Assembly: GCA_020073485.1 (NCBI GenBank) | Contig: JAIQFB010000037.1 | Coordinates: 1-34,395, forward strand | Direction of reading: 5' to 3' | Source of the DNA: Terriglobia bacterium | GTDB lineage: Bacteria; Acidobacteriota; Terriglobia; Acidiferrales; UBA7541 | Length of the DNA: 34,395 nucleotides | Shown here: positions 8,334 through 16,230 of the stretch, piece by piece | Layout: every line of letters begins with the position of its first letter | How positions within the stretch are numbered: the first letter of the stretch is position 1 | Program-made: the position numbers and the translations under genes | Notes under the pieces: generated by a model | What the model was told of the DNA's origin: nothing | Seen by the model: the letters and a program-made list of their open reading frames with translations, nothing else | Database searches by the model: none

Positions 8334-10811
8334 ATGTCGAACCATCCCGAATCACGGTCACGCTCTCGTCAGAACCTCGCAGACCTATTCTGCGAGTTCT
8401 CCCAATCTCCGGACGAGTTTATTGAGTACGATAATGGGTATCGCAGTTGGAAATACACGTACATAGAAGTGGCGCATGCCGCGCGTCACTTTGCGATGCG
8501 GCTGGACAAACACAAGGTTCGCAAGGGCGACAAAGTCATCTTCTGGTCTGAAAACCGCCCCGAATGGGTTGCGGCATTCTGGGGCTGCATCCTCTCCGGT
8601 GTCATCATTGTCCCAATCGACTACCGTACGTCACTGCGTTTCTTGCGGCACGTTCAAGAGATCGTCGATGCTCGCCTCATCCTGATTGGGGAGGAAGTTC
8701 AGTTGAGCCCGTCGGACCGCCAGCTGCCCGCATGGCGACTCTCGGAACTCGAGTGGTCCGATATGAACTGCGAAGCGCCTTCTGTTCGCATCGGGAGGGA
8801 CGATATCGCTGAAATCGTGTTCACCTCGGGTGCTACCGGAGAGCCGAAGGGAGTCCTTATCACGCACGGAAATATTCTGGCCAATATTGTGTCACCAGAG
8901 CAGATTGTTTCCAAGTACGCCAAATGGTTTCGACCATTCTTTCCCGTGCGTTTTCTGAGCCTGATCCCACTGAGCCACATGTTCGGGCAGGTGATCACGC
9001 TCTTTATTCTGCCACTCATTCCTGGAGTAGCGGTCTTCATGCGTGGGTATAGCCCGCACGAAATTGTGCGGCAAATCCGCACCCGGCGTATATCCGTAGT
9101 GGTCGCAGTCCCAAAGATCCTCGAGGTCCTCAGGAAACAAATTCTGCGCCAATTTCCGGAAGCCGCACATTTACCCCAGGTTAAATCGCATTGGGTATGG
9201 CGCTGGTACTACCACCGCTGTATACATTCCTCCTTCGGATGGAAGTTCTGGGCATTCATCGTCGGTGGAGCGCCGCTTGCCAAAGAGCTGGAAGAATTCT
9301 GGTCCGGCCTCGCATTCGCTGTAGTTCAAGGCTACGGTCTCACCGAGACGGCACCCCTCGTTGCATTCAACAATCCATTCGATACCAAGGAAGGGACTGT
9401 CGGCAAGCCTATAGCAGGGGTAGAAATCAAGATCGCACCAGATGGTGAAATCCTAGTGCGCGGTGAAAGCGTGACGTCAGGCTACTACCAAGCTTCCGCT
9501 GAGACTATGTCCGCGTTCGCGGGCGGCTGGTTTCACACGGGTGATCTTGGATCCTTTGATGATGCTGGGAACCTGATCATTCGAGGACGCAAGAAGGAAA
9601 TGATCGTCACCCCGGAGGGCTTAAAGGTCTTCCCCGAGGACGTGGAAGCGGTGCTAAATGAGATTCCAGGAGTCCGAGAATCCGCGGTAGTAGGCAGTGG
9701 ACGCGTGCATGCGGTGCTAGTACTTGAGGATATCGGTGACCCCAACGAAGTCGTCCGCCGTGCCAATTTACAACTCGAAGATCACCAGAAGATTCGCAGT
9801 GTTTCCATTTGGCCTGGAGAGCGGCTGCCGCGTACGGAAGGCACACAGAAACTAAAGCATGGCGAGATTCAAACGTGGGTCGAGAGTGGCACTTCAGCGC
9901 CAACGACATCAAGCGGACAGGAGATGATCGATCTTCTCCGAAGATATGCTCCAGACCGCGCCATCACGCCGAACACGACGTTAGACGAACTGGGACTAAG
10001 CTCTCTCGACCGGGTGGAACTCATGATTGACTTGGAGCAGCACTATGACACCAGCATCGACGAATCGCTCTTGACTGGCGCGCAGACGGTTTCAGCGCTG
10101 GCTGCAATCGGCATGCCTCCCAGCGCCTCCGTATTCCCCACATGGAACCGCGTTTACCTGGCGAAAGTGATTCGCAATGTCGCGTTACCGACAGTTTGGC
10201 TCCCCCTCACTCGGCTGTTCGCGCATGCCCGCATCTCCGGTCGCGAACATTTGGCCTCTCTGCGAGGACCTGTTATCTTCGCGCCAAACCATCAGAGCCA
10301 TCTGGATACGCCCTTGATTTTGTCTGCTTTGCCTGTGCGATACCGCTTCCGCGTTGCAGTGGCAATGTGGAAGGAGTACTTCGATGCTCACTTTTCGCCA
10401 GAGCGCCACACACGGTTCGAACGACTTGGGCATAGCCTAATCTATTGGCTCGTGGCGTTGTTCTTCAATGCGTTCCCGATTCCACAGACCGAAGCTGGCG
10501 CACGCCAATCGCTCAGGTACATTGGAGACTTGATTAGCGATAATTGGTCAATATTGTTCTTTCCAGAAGGTGAGCGTACTGAGGCGGGTGAAATTCACCG
10601 CTTCCAGCCCGGGATCGGCTTGCTCGCCGGAAGGCTGAGGTTGCCAGTGATTCCCATTCGGTTGCGGGGTGTGGAAAAAGTTCTCCACCGGCACCAGTGG
10701 TGGCCACGGTCCGGCAGCGTAGAGATTGTCTTTGGGGCACCACTGTACCTTCAGGGCGAAGACTATACAGCACTGGCCAAGCAGGTGGAGGACGCGGTCC
10801 TCGCGTTATAG
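8334..10811 (+). CDS. three-domain acyl-AMP ligase / acyl carrier / 1-acylglycerol-phosphate acyltransferase fusion
   Basis: 825 residues in three domains. (1) AMP-forming acyl ligase, about 1-520: FTSGATGEPKGV (163-174), GYGLTETAP (333-341), HTGDLG (401-406) and RGRKKEMIVTPEGLKVFPEDVE (417-438, adenylation loop and hinge). (2) Acyl carrier domain, about 525-595, with LGLSSLDRVEL (553-563) supplying the phosphopantetheine serine. (3) PlsC-type acyltransferase, about 635-825, with NHQSHLD (HX4D, 652-658) and FFPEGERT (about 742). The order suggests activation of a free fatty acid, loading on the internal carrier, and transfer to a lysophospholipid or similar acceptor, like Aas with a built-in ACP. 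GTG 8298 is a possible earlier start; ATG 8334 is preferred from promoter spacing. No signal peptide; probably membrane-associated through PlsC. Confidence 0.92.
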   Translation: MSNHPESRSRSRQNLADLFCEFSQSPDEFIEYDNGYRSWKYTYIEVAHAARHFAMRLDKHKVRKGDKVIFWSENRPEWVAAFWGCILSGVIIVPIDYRTSLRFLRHVQEIVDARLILIGEEVQLSPSDRQLPAWRLSELEWSDMNCEAPSVRIGRDDIAEIVFTSGATGEPKGVLITHGNILANIVSPEQIVSKYAKWFRPFFPVRFLSLIPLSHMFGQVITLFILPLIPGVAVFMRGYSPHEIVRQIRTRRISVVVAVPKILEVLRKQILRQFPEAAHLPQVKSHWVWRWYYHRCIHSSFGWKFWAFIVGGAPLAKELEEFWSGLAFAVVQGYGLTETAPLVAFNNPFDTKEGTVGKPIAGVEIKIAPDGEILVRGESVTSGYYQASAETMSAFAGGWFHTGDLGSFDDAGNLIIRGRKKEMIVTPEGLKVFPEDVEAVLNEIPGVRESAVVGSGRVHAVLVLEDIGDPNEVVRRANLQLEDHQKIRSVSIWPGERLPRTEGTQKLKHGEIQTWVESGTSAPTTSSGQEMIDLLRRYAPDRAITPNTTLDELGLSSLDRVELMIDLEQHYDTSIDESLLTGAQTVSALAAIGMPPSASVFPTWNRVYLAKVIRNVALPTVWLPLTRLFAHARISGREHLASLRGPVIFAPNHQSHLDTPLILSALPVRYRFRVAVAMWKEYFDAHFSPERHTRFERLGHSLIYWLVALFFNAFPIPQTEAGARQSLRYIGDLISDNWSILFFPEGERTEAGEIHRFQPGIGLLAGRLRLPVIPIRLRGVEKVLHRHQWWPRSGSVEIVFGAPLYLQGEDYTALAKQVEDAVLAL

Positions 10812-10890
10812 AGGAAACGCTGCCCAACACCATTTCGCATTTCGGGTCGCGCTAGAGTAAAGAAGGCGGTTCAGGCCTAGCAACTGGCAC

Positions 10891-11337
10891 TTAGAGACCT
10901 CCAAAGGTGAGGAACTCCGGTTCCAAAACTGCCTTGATTACGTCTCTCCGAGCAATGATCCCAATGAGTATATTGTCATTGGTCACAGGCACGCGGACAA
11001 TGCGGTTGTCTTCCAAGCTTTTCATCACATCCTCAAGAGAGGCATTTTGGTCCACTGTGATTGGGGGCCCGGTCATCACATCCGAAGCGGTTAAGTTCTC
11101 CAGCCACTTTCCCTCAAGCAACACACGGACGATATCGGCTTCTGTGATGACACCTATAACCCGGCCATCATCCGCGGCTACAGGCATTCCGCTGATTTGA
11201 TTGGTGACGAGCTGGCTTGCGACGTCCCGCAGAGAAGCGCGGGGAGTCGCGGCAAGAACAGATTGTTCCATGATGTCCTTGGCTGTCAGTGAGCTCTGAA
11301 CTGTCGTGCGTCGCACGGCGCTTGATTTTCCTGGCAT
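10891..11337 (-). CDS. CBS-domain pair protein
   Basis: 148 residues made of two CBS motifs: TAKDIMEQSVLAATPRASL...GVITEADIVR (about 18-75) and TASDVMTGPPITVDQNASLEDV...GIIARRDVIKAV (about 83-138). CBS pairs bind adenosine nucleotides and usually act as energy sensors; no enzymatic domain is attached. It begins with a basic, Ser/Thr-rich leader of about 15 residues. A palindrome at 11449-11464 with a properly spaced -10 hexamer lies about 110 bp upstream, so this gene is probably transcribed from there. It converges with the acyl ligase gene, leaving about 80 bp with no clear terminator. Confidence 0.93.
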   Translation of the reverse strand: MPGKSSAVRRTTVQSSLTAKDIMEQSVLAATPRASLRDVASQLVTNQISGMPVAADDGRVIGVITEADIVRVLLEGKWLENLTASDVMTGPPITVDQNASLEDVMKSLEDNRIVRVPVTNDNILIGIIARRDVIKAVLEPEFLTFGGL

Positions 11338-11448
11338 CGGTCTGACTCCTTTTTCAAATGCTTACGGGGACTGGCGATTTTTTCTCTCGTTTATTCCTGG
11401 TGAGAAATTCTCCCATTAGCAAATCTAGAGCGCGAACTGTCGAGAATC

Positions 11449-11464
11449 TGTGATGATCATCACG
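11449..11464 (-). promoter_or_regulatory. CRP/FNR-family site with -10 hexamer upstream of the CBS gene
   Basis: TGTGATGATCATCACG matches TGTGA-N6-TCACA at 9 of 10 positions and is a 14-base perfect palindrome internally. On the minus strand TAGATT (11427-11422; 4 of 6 with TATAAT) starts 29.5 bp from the centre, exactly where the -10 element falls when a CRP/FNR dimer is centred at -41.5. Predicted start of transcription is near 11415. Confidence 0.6.
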
Positions 11465-11594
11465 TTCTGGACATGGTGAAAAACCGCACCGGACGTTGGC
11501 CCAGACTGTCCATCGTTTGCCAAAGGATCGTTCATACATTTATTAGTTTGCCAATGGCGAATAAAGAAAGAGATGACAGGGGCCGCCATGCTCG

Positions 11595-12761
11595 TCAAGC
11601 CTGCGCATACTCTTTCTTCTCAGTCTCTCGGAGCCAGGCGCCCATCCCACCCGCCTCCTGCAGCCTGCGGGCAGCCTCGCCCGAGACGACTTCCACGGAG
11701 ACACTGTAGCGCCGGGCCAACTGGGGAAGAACCTCACGAAGCCTGACGACTTCCCGCTCACCTCCGCAAACCGGGCAAGCGGGGTCTTGCGTTCGGTCCG
11801 CCCACGAACATTTCAGGCACTGTCGCAGGCTTCCATCCAGCCCTTTGACGACCATCAGATTACGAATCCTCCCCTGCTGAAGTTGAACTAATGTCCCGTC
11901 GATCCCAAGCACAACGGCGCGGCTGTCGCCGAGCAGACTTTCCATCACCAATACCTTACGCTCGCGTTCGTGTTTTTCGACGAACGGTTCGATACGCTTC
12001 TCCAGTTCGGCTCGAGATTCGACCCAAACAAGATCCTTTTCGATCACAGTTGTTCTCTCCCGGAGCCCTGGCGGGAGTTCTTTCTGGATGCCCTTCGCCA
12101 TCTCGACCAAGCCGACCACAAACAATGAGTTCAAGTGTTCTGCCGCACACCAGCGATCGACATCCTTTGCGATCTGCTTTTGGTAGTGCTCATATTGAGC
12201 ATCGACGTGGTGCTGATAGACGTCGCGATTCGTCCCGTGAGACATCCGCACACCAGCAGCTCGCGAGACAGGGCCCATCTCCTTCACCTTCGATGGTTCT
12301 ATCCGGAATTCCTTCTCTTCGAGTTCGAGCATCTCCCCGAGCCACCAAAGGAAAATCTGCACGCGTTTTTGCCCTACGAGCACGATGCCGTGAGGCTTAT
12401 GTTCATCGAGCAGCCAAAATAATTGGGCGAGGGCTGGCGTGCCCCAGCGGACCTCATCTTCTACGTCCACCTGGAGTGGTATGAGTTCCCACGTGTCAAG
12501 TCCGGTGAAAATTACCACCCCGCGGCATTGTAGGGGGTGGTCCTGCAGATAGGCGCTGGCTCGCTGCACTTGCTCAAGGAAAAGTGGAAGGTCACCTGTG
12601 GGGACTGCTTGCGCGATCAACTTGGCCCGAGATTCGAACCGGTTCAGGTAGTCCGGCTTGAGTCCTCGAATCATTTGCTTTGTCGGGTTCGTGTCCAAAT
12701 AAATTGTCAAAAGCGGAACTGGGAGATCGGGAAGAGACTGAATGGTGCCAGATTTCAGCAT
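11595..12761 (-). CDS. eRF1-like (bacterial archaeo-eukaryotic release factor family) protein with zinc ribbon
   Basis: 388 residues. The N-terminus VPLLTIYLDTNP, the middle region (HGIVLVGQKRVQIFLWWLGEMLELEE) and the C-terminal part (LNSLFVVGLVEMAKGIQKELP, then KVLVMESLLGDSRAVVLG) follow the layout of bacterial eRF1/Pelota-like proteins. Near residues 315-335 a zinc ribbon with two pairs of cysteines (CLKC, CPVC) is inserted in the last domain, as in archaeal aRF1. The GGQ tripeptide that releases the peptide in true factors is absent; the matching loop appears to be SHGTNRDVYQHHVD. A role on stalled or hibernating ribosomes is plausible but inferred. The ribosome site GGAGG precedes ATG 12761. 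It lies 108 bp downstream of the GYD gene, same strand. Confidence 0.75.
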   Translation of the reverse strand: MLKSGTIQSLPDLPVPLLTIYLDTNPTKQMIRGLKPDYLNRFESRAKLIAQAVPTGDLPLFLEQVQRASAYLQDHPLQCRGVVIFTGLDTWELIPLQVDVEDEVRWGTPALAQLFWLLDEHKPHGIVLVGQKRVQIFLWWLGEMLELEEKEFRIEPSKVKEMGPVSRAAGVRMSHGTNRDVYQHHVDAQYEHYQKQIAKDVDRWCAAEHLNSLFVVGLVEMAKGIQKELPPGLRERTTVIEKDLVWVESRAELEKRIEPFVEKHERERKVLVMESLLGDSRAVVLGIDGTLVQLQQGRIRNLMVVKGLDGSLRQCLKCSWADRTQDPACPVCGGEREVVRLREVLPQLARRYSVSVEVVSGEAARRLQEAGGMGAWLRETEKKEYAQA

Positions 12762-12869
12762 AGGAACCTCCGCGCCTTAACGAACACAAGCTACCTTTTC
12801 ACGGCCCGGGAGGCGCAAATCCCGAGGCTCGCATATCAATGCAAACTTGCACATCCAACTGGACTTTGC

Positions 12870-13157
12870 CTACAACCTCGCCAGAAATTCCTTCCAAGGA
12901 GTTCCGACAAGCGTCTCCGTTGTCGAATGGCCATAAGCACGGATGATCATAGTCGCTCGCTCGACCTGTTTGGGGTCCTCGGTTTCTACGACGTCCACGA
13001 CATCGAAACGCCCGAGCGTGGCAAAGCTGTGTTTCCAGTTGAGTCCAGGACAATCTGTCTTGATCTTGTTTGAGACCGCTTCGGCTAATTTCTTGAAATC
13101 TCTCGGCTCTCGAAAAGCATCGGGTGAAAATCGGCTAAGAATTACATAAGTCGCCAT
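12870..13157 (-). CDS. GYD domain protein
   Basis: 95 residues. MATYVILSRFSPDAF at the start, then WKHSFATLGRFDVVDVVETED (the segment equivalent to the family's G-Y-D/G-R-F-D motif) and a tail ATMIIRAYGHSTTETLVGTPW, all typical of this small ferredoxin-like dimeric family of unknown function. ATG 13157 is chosen because GGAGGTG lies 7 bases upstream and the conserved N-terminus starts there; longer frames upstream are not supported. Probably the first gene of a unit with the eRF1-like gene. The CRP-type palindrome at 13505-13520 is about 350 bp upstream, implying a leader of about 310 bases if it drives this gene. Confidence 0.88.
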   Translation of the reverse strand: MATYVILSRFSPDAFREPRDFKKLAEAVSNKIKTDCPGLNWKHSFATLGRFDVVDVVETEDPKQVERATMIIRAYGHSTTETLVGTPWKEFLARL

Positions 13158-13504
13158 AGAACACCTCCGGGTGAAATGGATCGCCGTGGCGCAGATAAGT
13201 TCTTTCCAAAACTTGTAGGACAAATCGCATACAGTGGCCGGTGGCGAAGTGCTTCCGACAGTCGCGGGCCGATGCGTCGAAACTCTCCGCCGCTTAGCGT
13301 AGCTGACCACAACCACTGCCTAAGATCGAAGGATGGAAGACTTGTGACTGTTCAAACCCTGGCTGTCCCTTCGCTTTAGAAGGCCACCAAGGGAAATTTC
13401 TGTACTCTCGGATTTTTTCGATCCGTTGAGTCCCAGAAACTCTCTCCCATTGCCTTCTCCATCTTCCGATGTGTTTCTTCTATCCCACGAATCTGTTGCA
13501 AGGC

Positions 13505-13520
13505 TGTGATGTACATCACG
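13505..13520 (-). promoter_or_regulatory. CRP/FNR-family site upstream of the GYD unit
   Basis: TGTGATGTACATCACG matches TGTGA-N6-TCACA at 9 of 10 positions and is almost identical to the site at 11449 (only the central bases differ). On the minus strand TAGAAG (13482-13477; 4 of 6 with TATAAT) starts 30.5 bp from the centre, in the class II position. Predicted transcript start is near 13470. Confidence 0.58.
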
Positions 13521-13646
13521 AGTCCTGCCGAAGAATCGTTCCCTACGGTCAGCCACATACTCCCTCAGGATGGCTGAGCCCGAGCGATTCCAACGCTAGC
13601 GACCTGATATGGCAGCCGTCTTGTTGAACTCAATGTCCCTGACTGC

Positions 13647-13662
13647 GTCGGGCGGGCCCGAC
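13647..13662 (-). terminator. GC hairpin just after the rubrerythrin stop
   Basis: GTCGGGCGGGCCCGAC forms a 6-bp perfect stem with a 4-base loop, starting 5 bases after the rubrerythrin stop codon on the minus strand. No run of T follows, so it may act in 3'-end protection rather than as a full intrinsic terminator. Confidence 0.4.
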
Positions 13663-13667
13663 CCTTC

Positions 13668-14315
13668 TCAATTGACTTTTTCATATGCGTCTGCAGGCTT
13701 TCCACAGATTGGACACATTTCGTGGATAGGTTGTTGTTCTGAGGTGGCGCCGCAGGTGGGGCAGACGTAATACGTCCGGCTCTTTCCGCGCATGTGCTCC
13801 AGATTCTTCAAGGCTGCGGTAAGAAGCTTAAAGTGTTGCAGTTCTGCCGCGCGCGCATACTCAAATGTGCGGACCGCGTCCGTGTTTTCTTCAGCGCGTG
13901 CCTGGACAATGAACCTCGGATAAATCTTGTCGCCCTCGTAGAACTCAAACTTGTTGGCAGAGGATTCAATATTTTTCTGAGTAGATTGAGTAAAAAACTT
14001 CGCAAGTGTTGCTTGGGGCTCAGCTCCCATCTTCCGAATCACTTCCGCGTGGTTATTCATATGAATCTCTTCAGCCCGGGCCAACGCACGGAAGAGGCTA
14101 GCGACCTCCCCGTAGCCTTCCTGATCAGCTTTCTGCGCAAACGCAACATATCGGTTGTGCGCATTGCTTTCCCCTTCAAACCCTGACTGCAGATTCTGGA
14201 GTGTCTTGTTCACACTAGGCTTGGCCGCTGAAGAGACATCGCCCGCCACTACAACTAACAGCCCAGCGGTCAGCAGGATCAACGACAGTACGGTAATCTT
14301 CCTGAATGTTGCCAT
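13668..14315 (-). CDS. exported rubrerythrin (diiron + rubredoxin domains)
   Basis: 215 residues. Residues about 8-26 are a hydrophobic segment (VLSLILLTAGLLVVVAG) followed by DVSSAAKPS, read as a signal peptide or membrane anchor. The ferritin-like domain carries ligand motifs: FEGESNAHNRY (first Glu), ARAEEIHMNNH (E..H) and ARAEENTDAVRTFEYARAAELQH (E..E..H). The C-terminus is a rubredoxin-like iron site with CPTCG and CPICG. Rubrerythrin reduces hydrogen peroxide in anaerobes and microaerobes; here it would work outside the cytoplasm, which is atypical and would need a periplasmic electron donor. A strong ribosome site AAAGGAGG stands about 9 bases before ATG. It is downstream of CBS and Hsp20 genes on the same strand, after a 326-bp gap. 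Confidence 0.93.
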   Translation of the reverse strand: MATFRKITVLSLILLTAGLLVVVAGDVSSAAKPSVNKTLQNLQSGFEGESNAHNRYVAFAQKADQEGYGEVASLFRALARAEEIHMNNHAEVIRKMGAEPQATLAKFFTQSTQKNIESSANKFEFYEGDKIYPRFIVQARAEENTDAVRTFEYARAAELQHFKLLTAALKNLEHMRGKSRTYYVCPTCGATSEQQPIHEMCPICGKPADAYEKVN

Positions 14316-14641
14316 AGCCGTATTCCTCCTTTAATGCTTCTTTGCCACTTCCGCTCTTGGTCTTGTGCCGCTCGAAATGTCGTTCGGCTTGGCTCGTATC
14401 TATGTTTTAGGAATAGCTCCGTGTTTTGTGGAATCATTCCCACACTGATACTCTGTAGCCTGCAGACCACCAAAATGGATGTGACTCAACTCAACGCTTA
14501 TTGTGTTCAACCCACATCCAGACTATTTCGCGATACAGCTTTGGGTGAGACAAGCCACGCGAACTCGAGCTTCAATCAGCACTTGCGTGCTGATCCCGGT
14601 GTGACGCCCAGCGCGCGATCGCCAATGCTGCTCAACTCAGA
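14316..14641. other. 326-bp gap upstream of rubrerythrin
   Basis: Contains a perfect 8-bp inverted repeat, ATCAGCAC-TTGC-GTGCTGAT, at 14575-14594, 48 bases after the stop of the CBS gene and possibly its 3'-end hairpin (no T-run follows). Also an 18-base near-palindrome at 14427-14444 (TGTGG...CCACA) about 110 bp upstream of rubrerythrin; its half-site spacing differs from the TGTGA-N6-TCACA sites. No convincing coding frame. Confidence 0.4.
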
Positions 14642-15130
14642 TTAAGCCGCAGCGGCCTTCTGCTGTGCCGATCGCAGAGGTTTTGGCGCATAAAGGCTCT
14701 TCAGAGTATTAACGACATCCTCGAATGACAATTCGGAGTCTTTCTTGATTAGTTCTGTCTCGGTGCGCAAGACGACGTCGTCTATCGAGAGTATCCCCTG
14801 AAGCTTGCCTGCAGCGTCGATTACGGGCAAACGCCGTACTTTTGCCTGGGCCATCGTCGCCAATGCATCACGTAGGTCATCATCCGGTTTACATGCGATG
14901 ACTTTGCCGGAGGCTACCTCGCTCACTGTCATGTCGCTCGGCAGCCTGTTCCGTGTACCTAAAGCAACGCAGATGTCGCGGTCCGTGACCAAGCCAACGA
15001 CCTTTTCCTTAGAATCCACAATGGGAAGGATTCCACAGTTTTGTCGCCAAAGGATTTCCACAGCAGCTGCCAAGTTCGTCTGCGGACTGCAATAAGCGGG
15101 CGGCTTCGCCATAATGTCTGTAACTTTCAT
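14642..15130 (-). CDS. CBS-domain pair protein
   Basis: 162 residues with two CBS motifs: MKVTDIMAKPPAYCSPQTNL...GLVTDRDICVALG (about 1-70) and TVSEVASGKVIACKPDDDLRDAL...GILSIDDVVLRTE (about 75-130), then a helical tail rich in Lys/Ala. This tandem form probably senses adenine nucleotides. ATG 15130 is preferred: AGGAG lies 8 bases upstream and the CBS fold starts immediately. A longer reading frame reaches 15193 without support. It lies 135 bp downstream of hsp20 and is likely co-transcribed with it. Confidence 0.93.
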   Translation of the reverse strand: MKVTDIMAKPPAYCSPQTNLAAAVEILWRQNCGILPIVDSKEKVVGLVTDRDICVALGTRNRLPSDMTVSEVASGKVIACKPDDDLRDALATMAQAKVRRLPVIDAAGKLQGILSIDDVVLRTETELIKKDSELSFEDVVNTLKSLYAPKPLRSAQQKAAAA

Positions 15131-15265
15131 CGTCTTTCTCCTTTTCTCATAGAGGTCATTGTTTTCGTAGGGTGGAGGCGTGCCCCAGGCCATTGTGGCC
15201 AGAACACCATGGACATGATCCAGTCTCCATTTCCTAGATCTGCCTGTTATCCGAGGACCGGCGCA

Positions 15266-15790
15266 CTACGCGGCTTTGGCGTGAATCCGGACACTTCGTG
15301 ATTTAGCGACTTTGGGCATTGTCAACGCCAGGACGCCGTTCTTCAGTGTGGCGGTGACTTTATCCGTTTCGACTTCCTCGGGTAGGTCCACAACACGCAA
15401 GATTTGATCGCATCCCGTCTCGGAGTAGACGGTCTTGCCCTTCTTCTCCTTCTTGCTTGTCTCTCGCTTGCCGCTGATGGTCACGCGGCGCGGCTCAACG
15501 TTGATTTCCAGGTCCTTTTCGTCAAACCCAGGAAGCTCGGCCTGCACATCGAGCGACTCTCCGGATTCGGCGAGCTGGATGTGAACGGGATGGAGAAATT
15601 CTCTCTCGGCCTTTAGCCAGTCATCCAGTTCGCGGCCGAAAATACGGCCGTTTCCTTCAAAGATTTCAAAAGCCCTCTTGTTGATTCGGTCGAAGATATC
15701 ATCCATCCGATCAAGCAGACTCTCGAACTTGACCGGCTTGAGTGCCGAACGTTCCTCAGCGCGTTGTACTGCAAGGGATTTCTCTGACAT
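15266..15790 (-). CDS. Hsp20 / alpha-crystallin family small heat-shock protein
   Basis: 174 residues. ATP-independent holdase. N-terminal helical arm (about 1-70, with the repeated FDRINKRAFEIFEG pattern), then the alpha-crystallin domain: VDVQAELPGFDEKDLEINVEPRRVTISGKRE, a charged loop (ETSKKEKKGK), and the ending LKNGVLALTMPKV, the classic G-V-L motif. The C-terminus SRSVRIHAKAA carries an I-x-x-like tail. The N-terminal arm is longer than in minimal Hsp20s and resembles those of DUF2934-linked acidobacterial types. A ribosome site GGAGGCG is about 8 bases before the ATG. The CRP-type palindrome at 15931-15946 lies about 140 bp upstream. Confidence 0.94.
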   Translation of the reverse strand: MSEKSLAVQRAEERSALKPVKFESLLDRMDDIFDRINKRAFEIFEGNGRIFGRELDDWLKAEREFLHPVHIQLAESGESLDVQAELPGFDEKDLEINVEPRRVTISGKRETSKKEKKGKTVYSETGCDQILRVVDLPEEVETDKVTATLKNGVLALTMPKVAKSRSVRIHAKAA

Positions 15791-15930
15791 TGGGGTATCG
15801 CCTCCTGCTTTCGCTCAGCGCCGGCCTCGGTTCAATCGGCCATATCAGCCCAGTCTTCCAGCACGATTTGGCAGGATTTCCGATGGCCAGCGCCCTGGTT
15901 AACACAGTCGCAAACGACAAGAAATAGCAC

Positions 15931-15946
15931 AGTGATGCGGATCACA
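15931..15946 (-). promoter_or_regulatory. CRP/FNR-family site upstream of hsp20
   Basis: AGTGATGCGGATCACA matches TGTGA-N6-TCACA at 9 of 10 positions. On the minus strand the nearest hexamer is TGTGTT (15906-15901), 32.5 bp from the centre, a weaker and less well-spaced -10 than at the other sites. Confidence 0.48.
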
Positions 15947-15976
15947 CCCATATGTGCTCGCGGAGAGCTGGAAAGG

Positions 15977-16165
15977 TCACTTCCTTTTAATCTGGAATCC
16001 TGCGCCGCTGCGACCGAGCAGCCCTGAGATTTCACCCGCACTCACCAGTTCTGTACGCGACCGGCCCAGCGCCTCGTCGAACGTACGGTAACCGCCTTTC
16101 GAGGAGGACACGTCAAGAGAAGAGATCGGACCGAAAACAATCGGCTCACGGGAGAGAACTTTCAT
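15977..16165 (-). CDS. possible small hypothetical protein
   Basis: A 62-residue frame starting MKVLSREPIVFGPISS and ending in a basic tail (FQIKRK). Codon third positions look fairly natural and the amino-acid make-up is protein-like, but I recognise no family, there is no clear ribosome site before the ATG, and it lies in a decayed stretch next to an integrase remnant. It may be part of an older gene. Confidence 0.22.
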   Translation of the reverse strand: MKVLSREPIVFGPISSLDVSSSKGGYRTFDEALGRSRTELVSAGEISGLLGRSGAGFQIKRK

Positions 16166-16230
16166 TCTCGGGTCGCCAACATCGCTACTCGGCACTGGGG
16201 CGCAAAGTAATTGCCGAGATAATACGCGCG

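Larger units (their letters stand above)
13158..13667. other. 510-bp gap between GYD and rubrerythrin genes
   Basis: Holds the CRP-type palindrome at 13505-13520 and a GC hairpin at 13647-13662. Short frames on the minus strand (up to 78 codons; one ending in KNPRVQKFPLVAF at 13376) have no recognisable family. The best-placed start within that frame is an ATG preceded by GGAGAAGG, which would give about 24 residues. I do not call a gene, but a small protein in the leader of the GYD unit cannot be excluded. Confidence 0.4.

Noticed and set aside
11338-11594. 61-codon minus frame between CBS and eRF1-like genes
   Set aside because: It runs through the palindrome and -10 hexamer and has no ribosome site or family.
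14427-14444. TGTGG...CCACA near-palindrome upstream of rubrerythrin
   Set aside because: Half-site sequence and spacing differ from the five listed sites; too weak to call.
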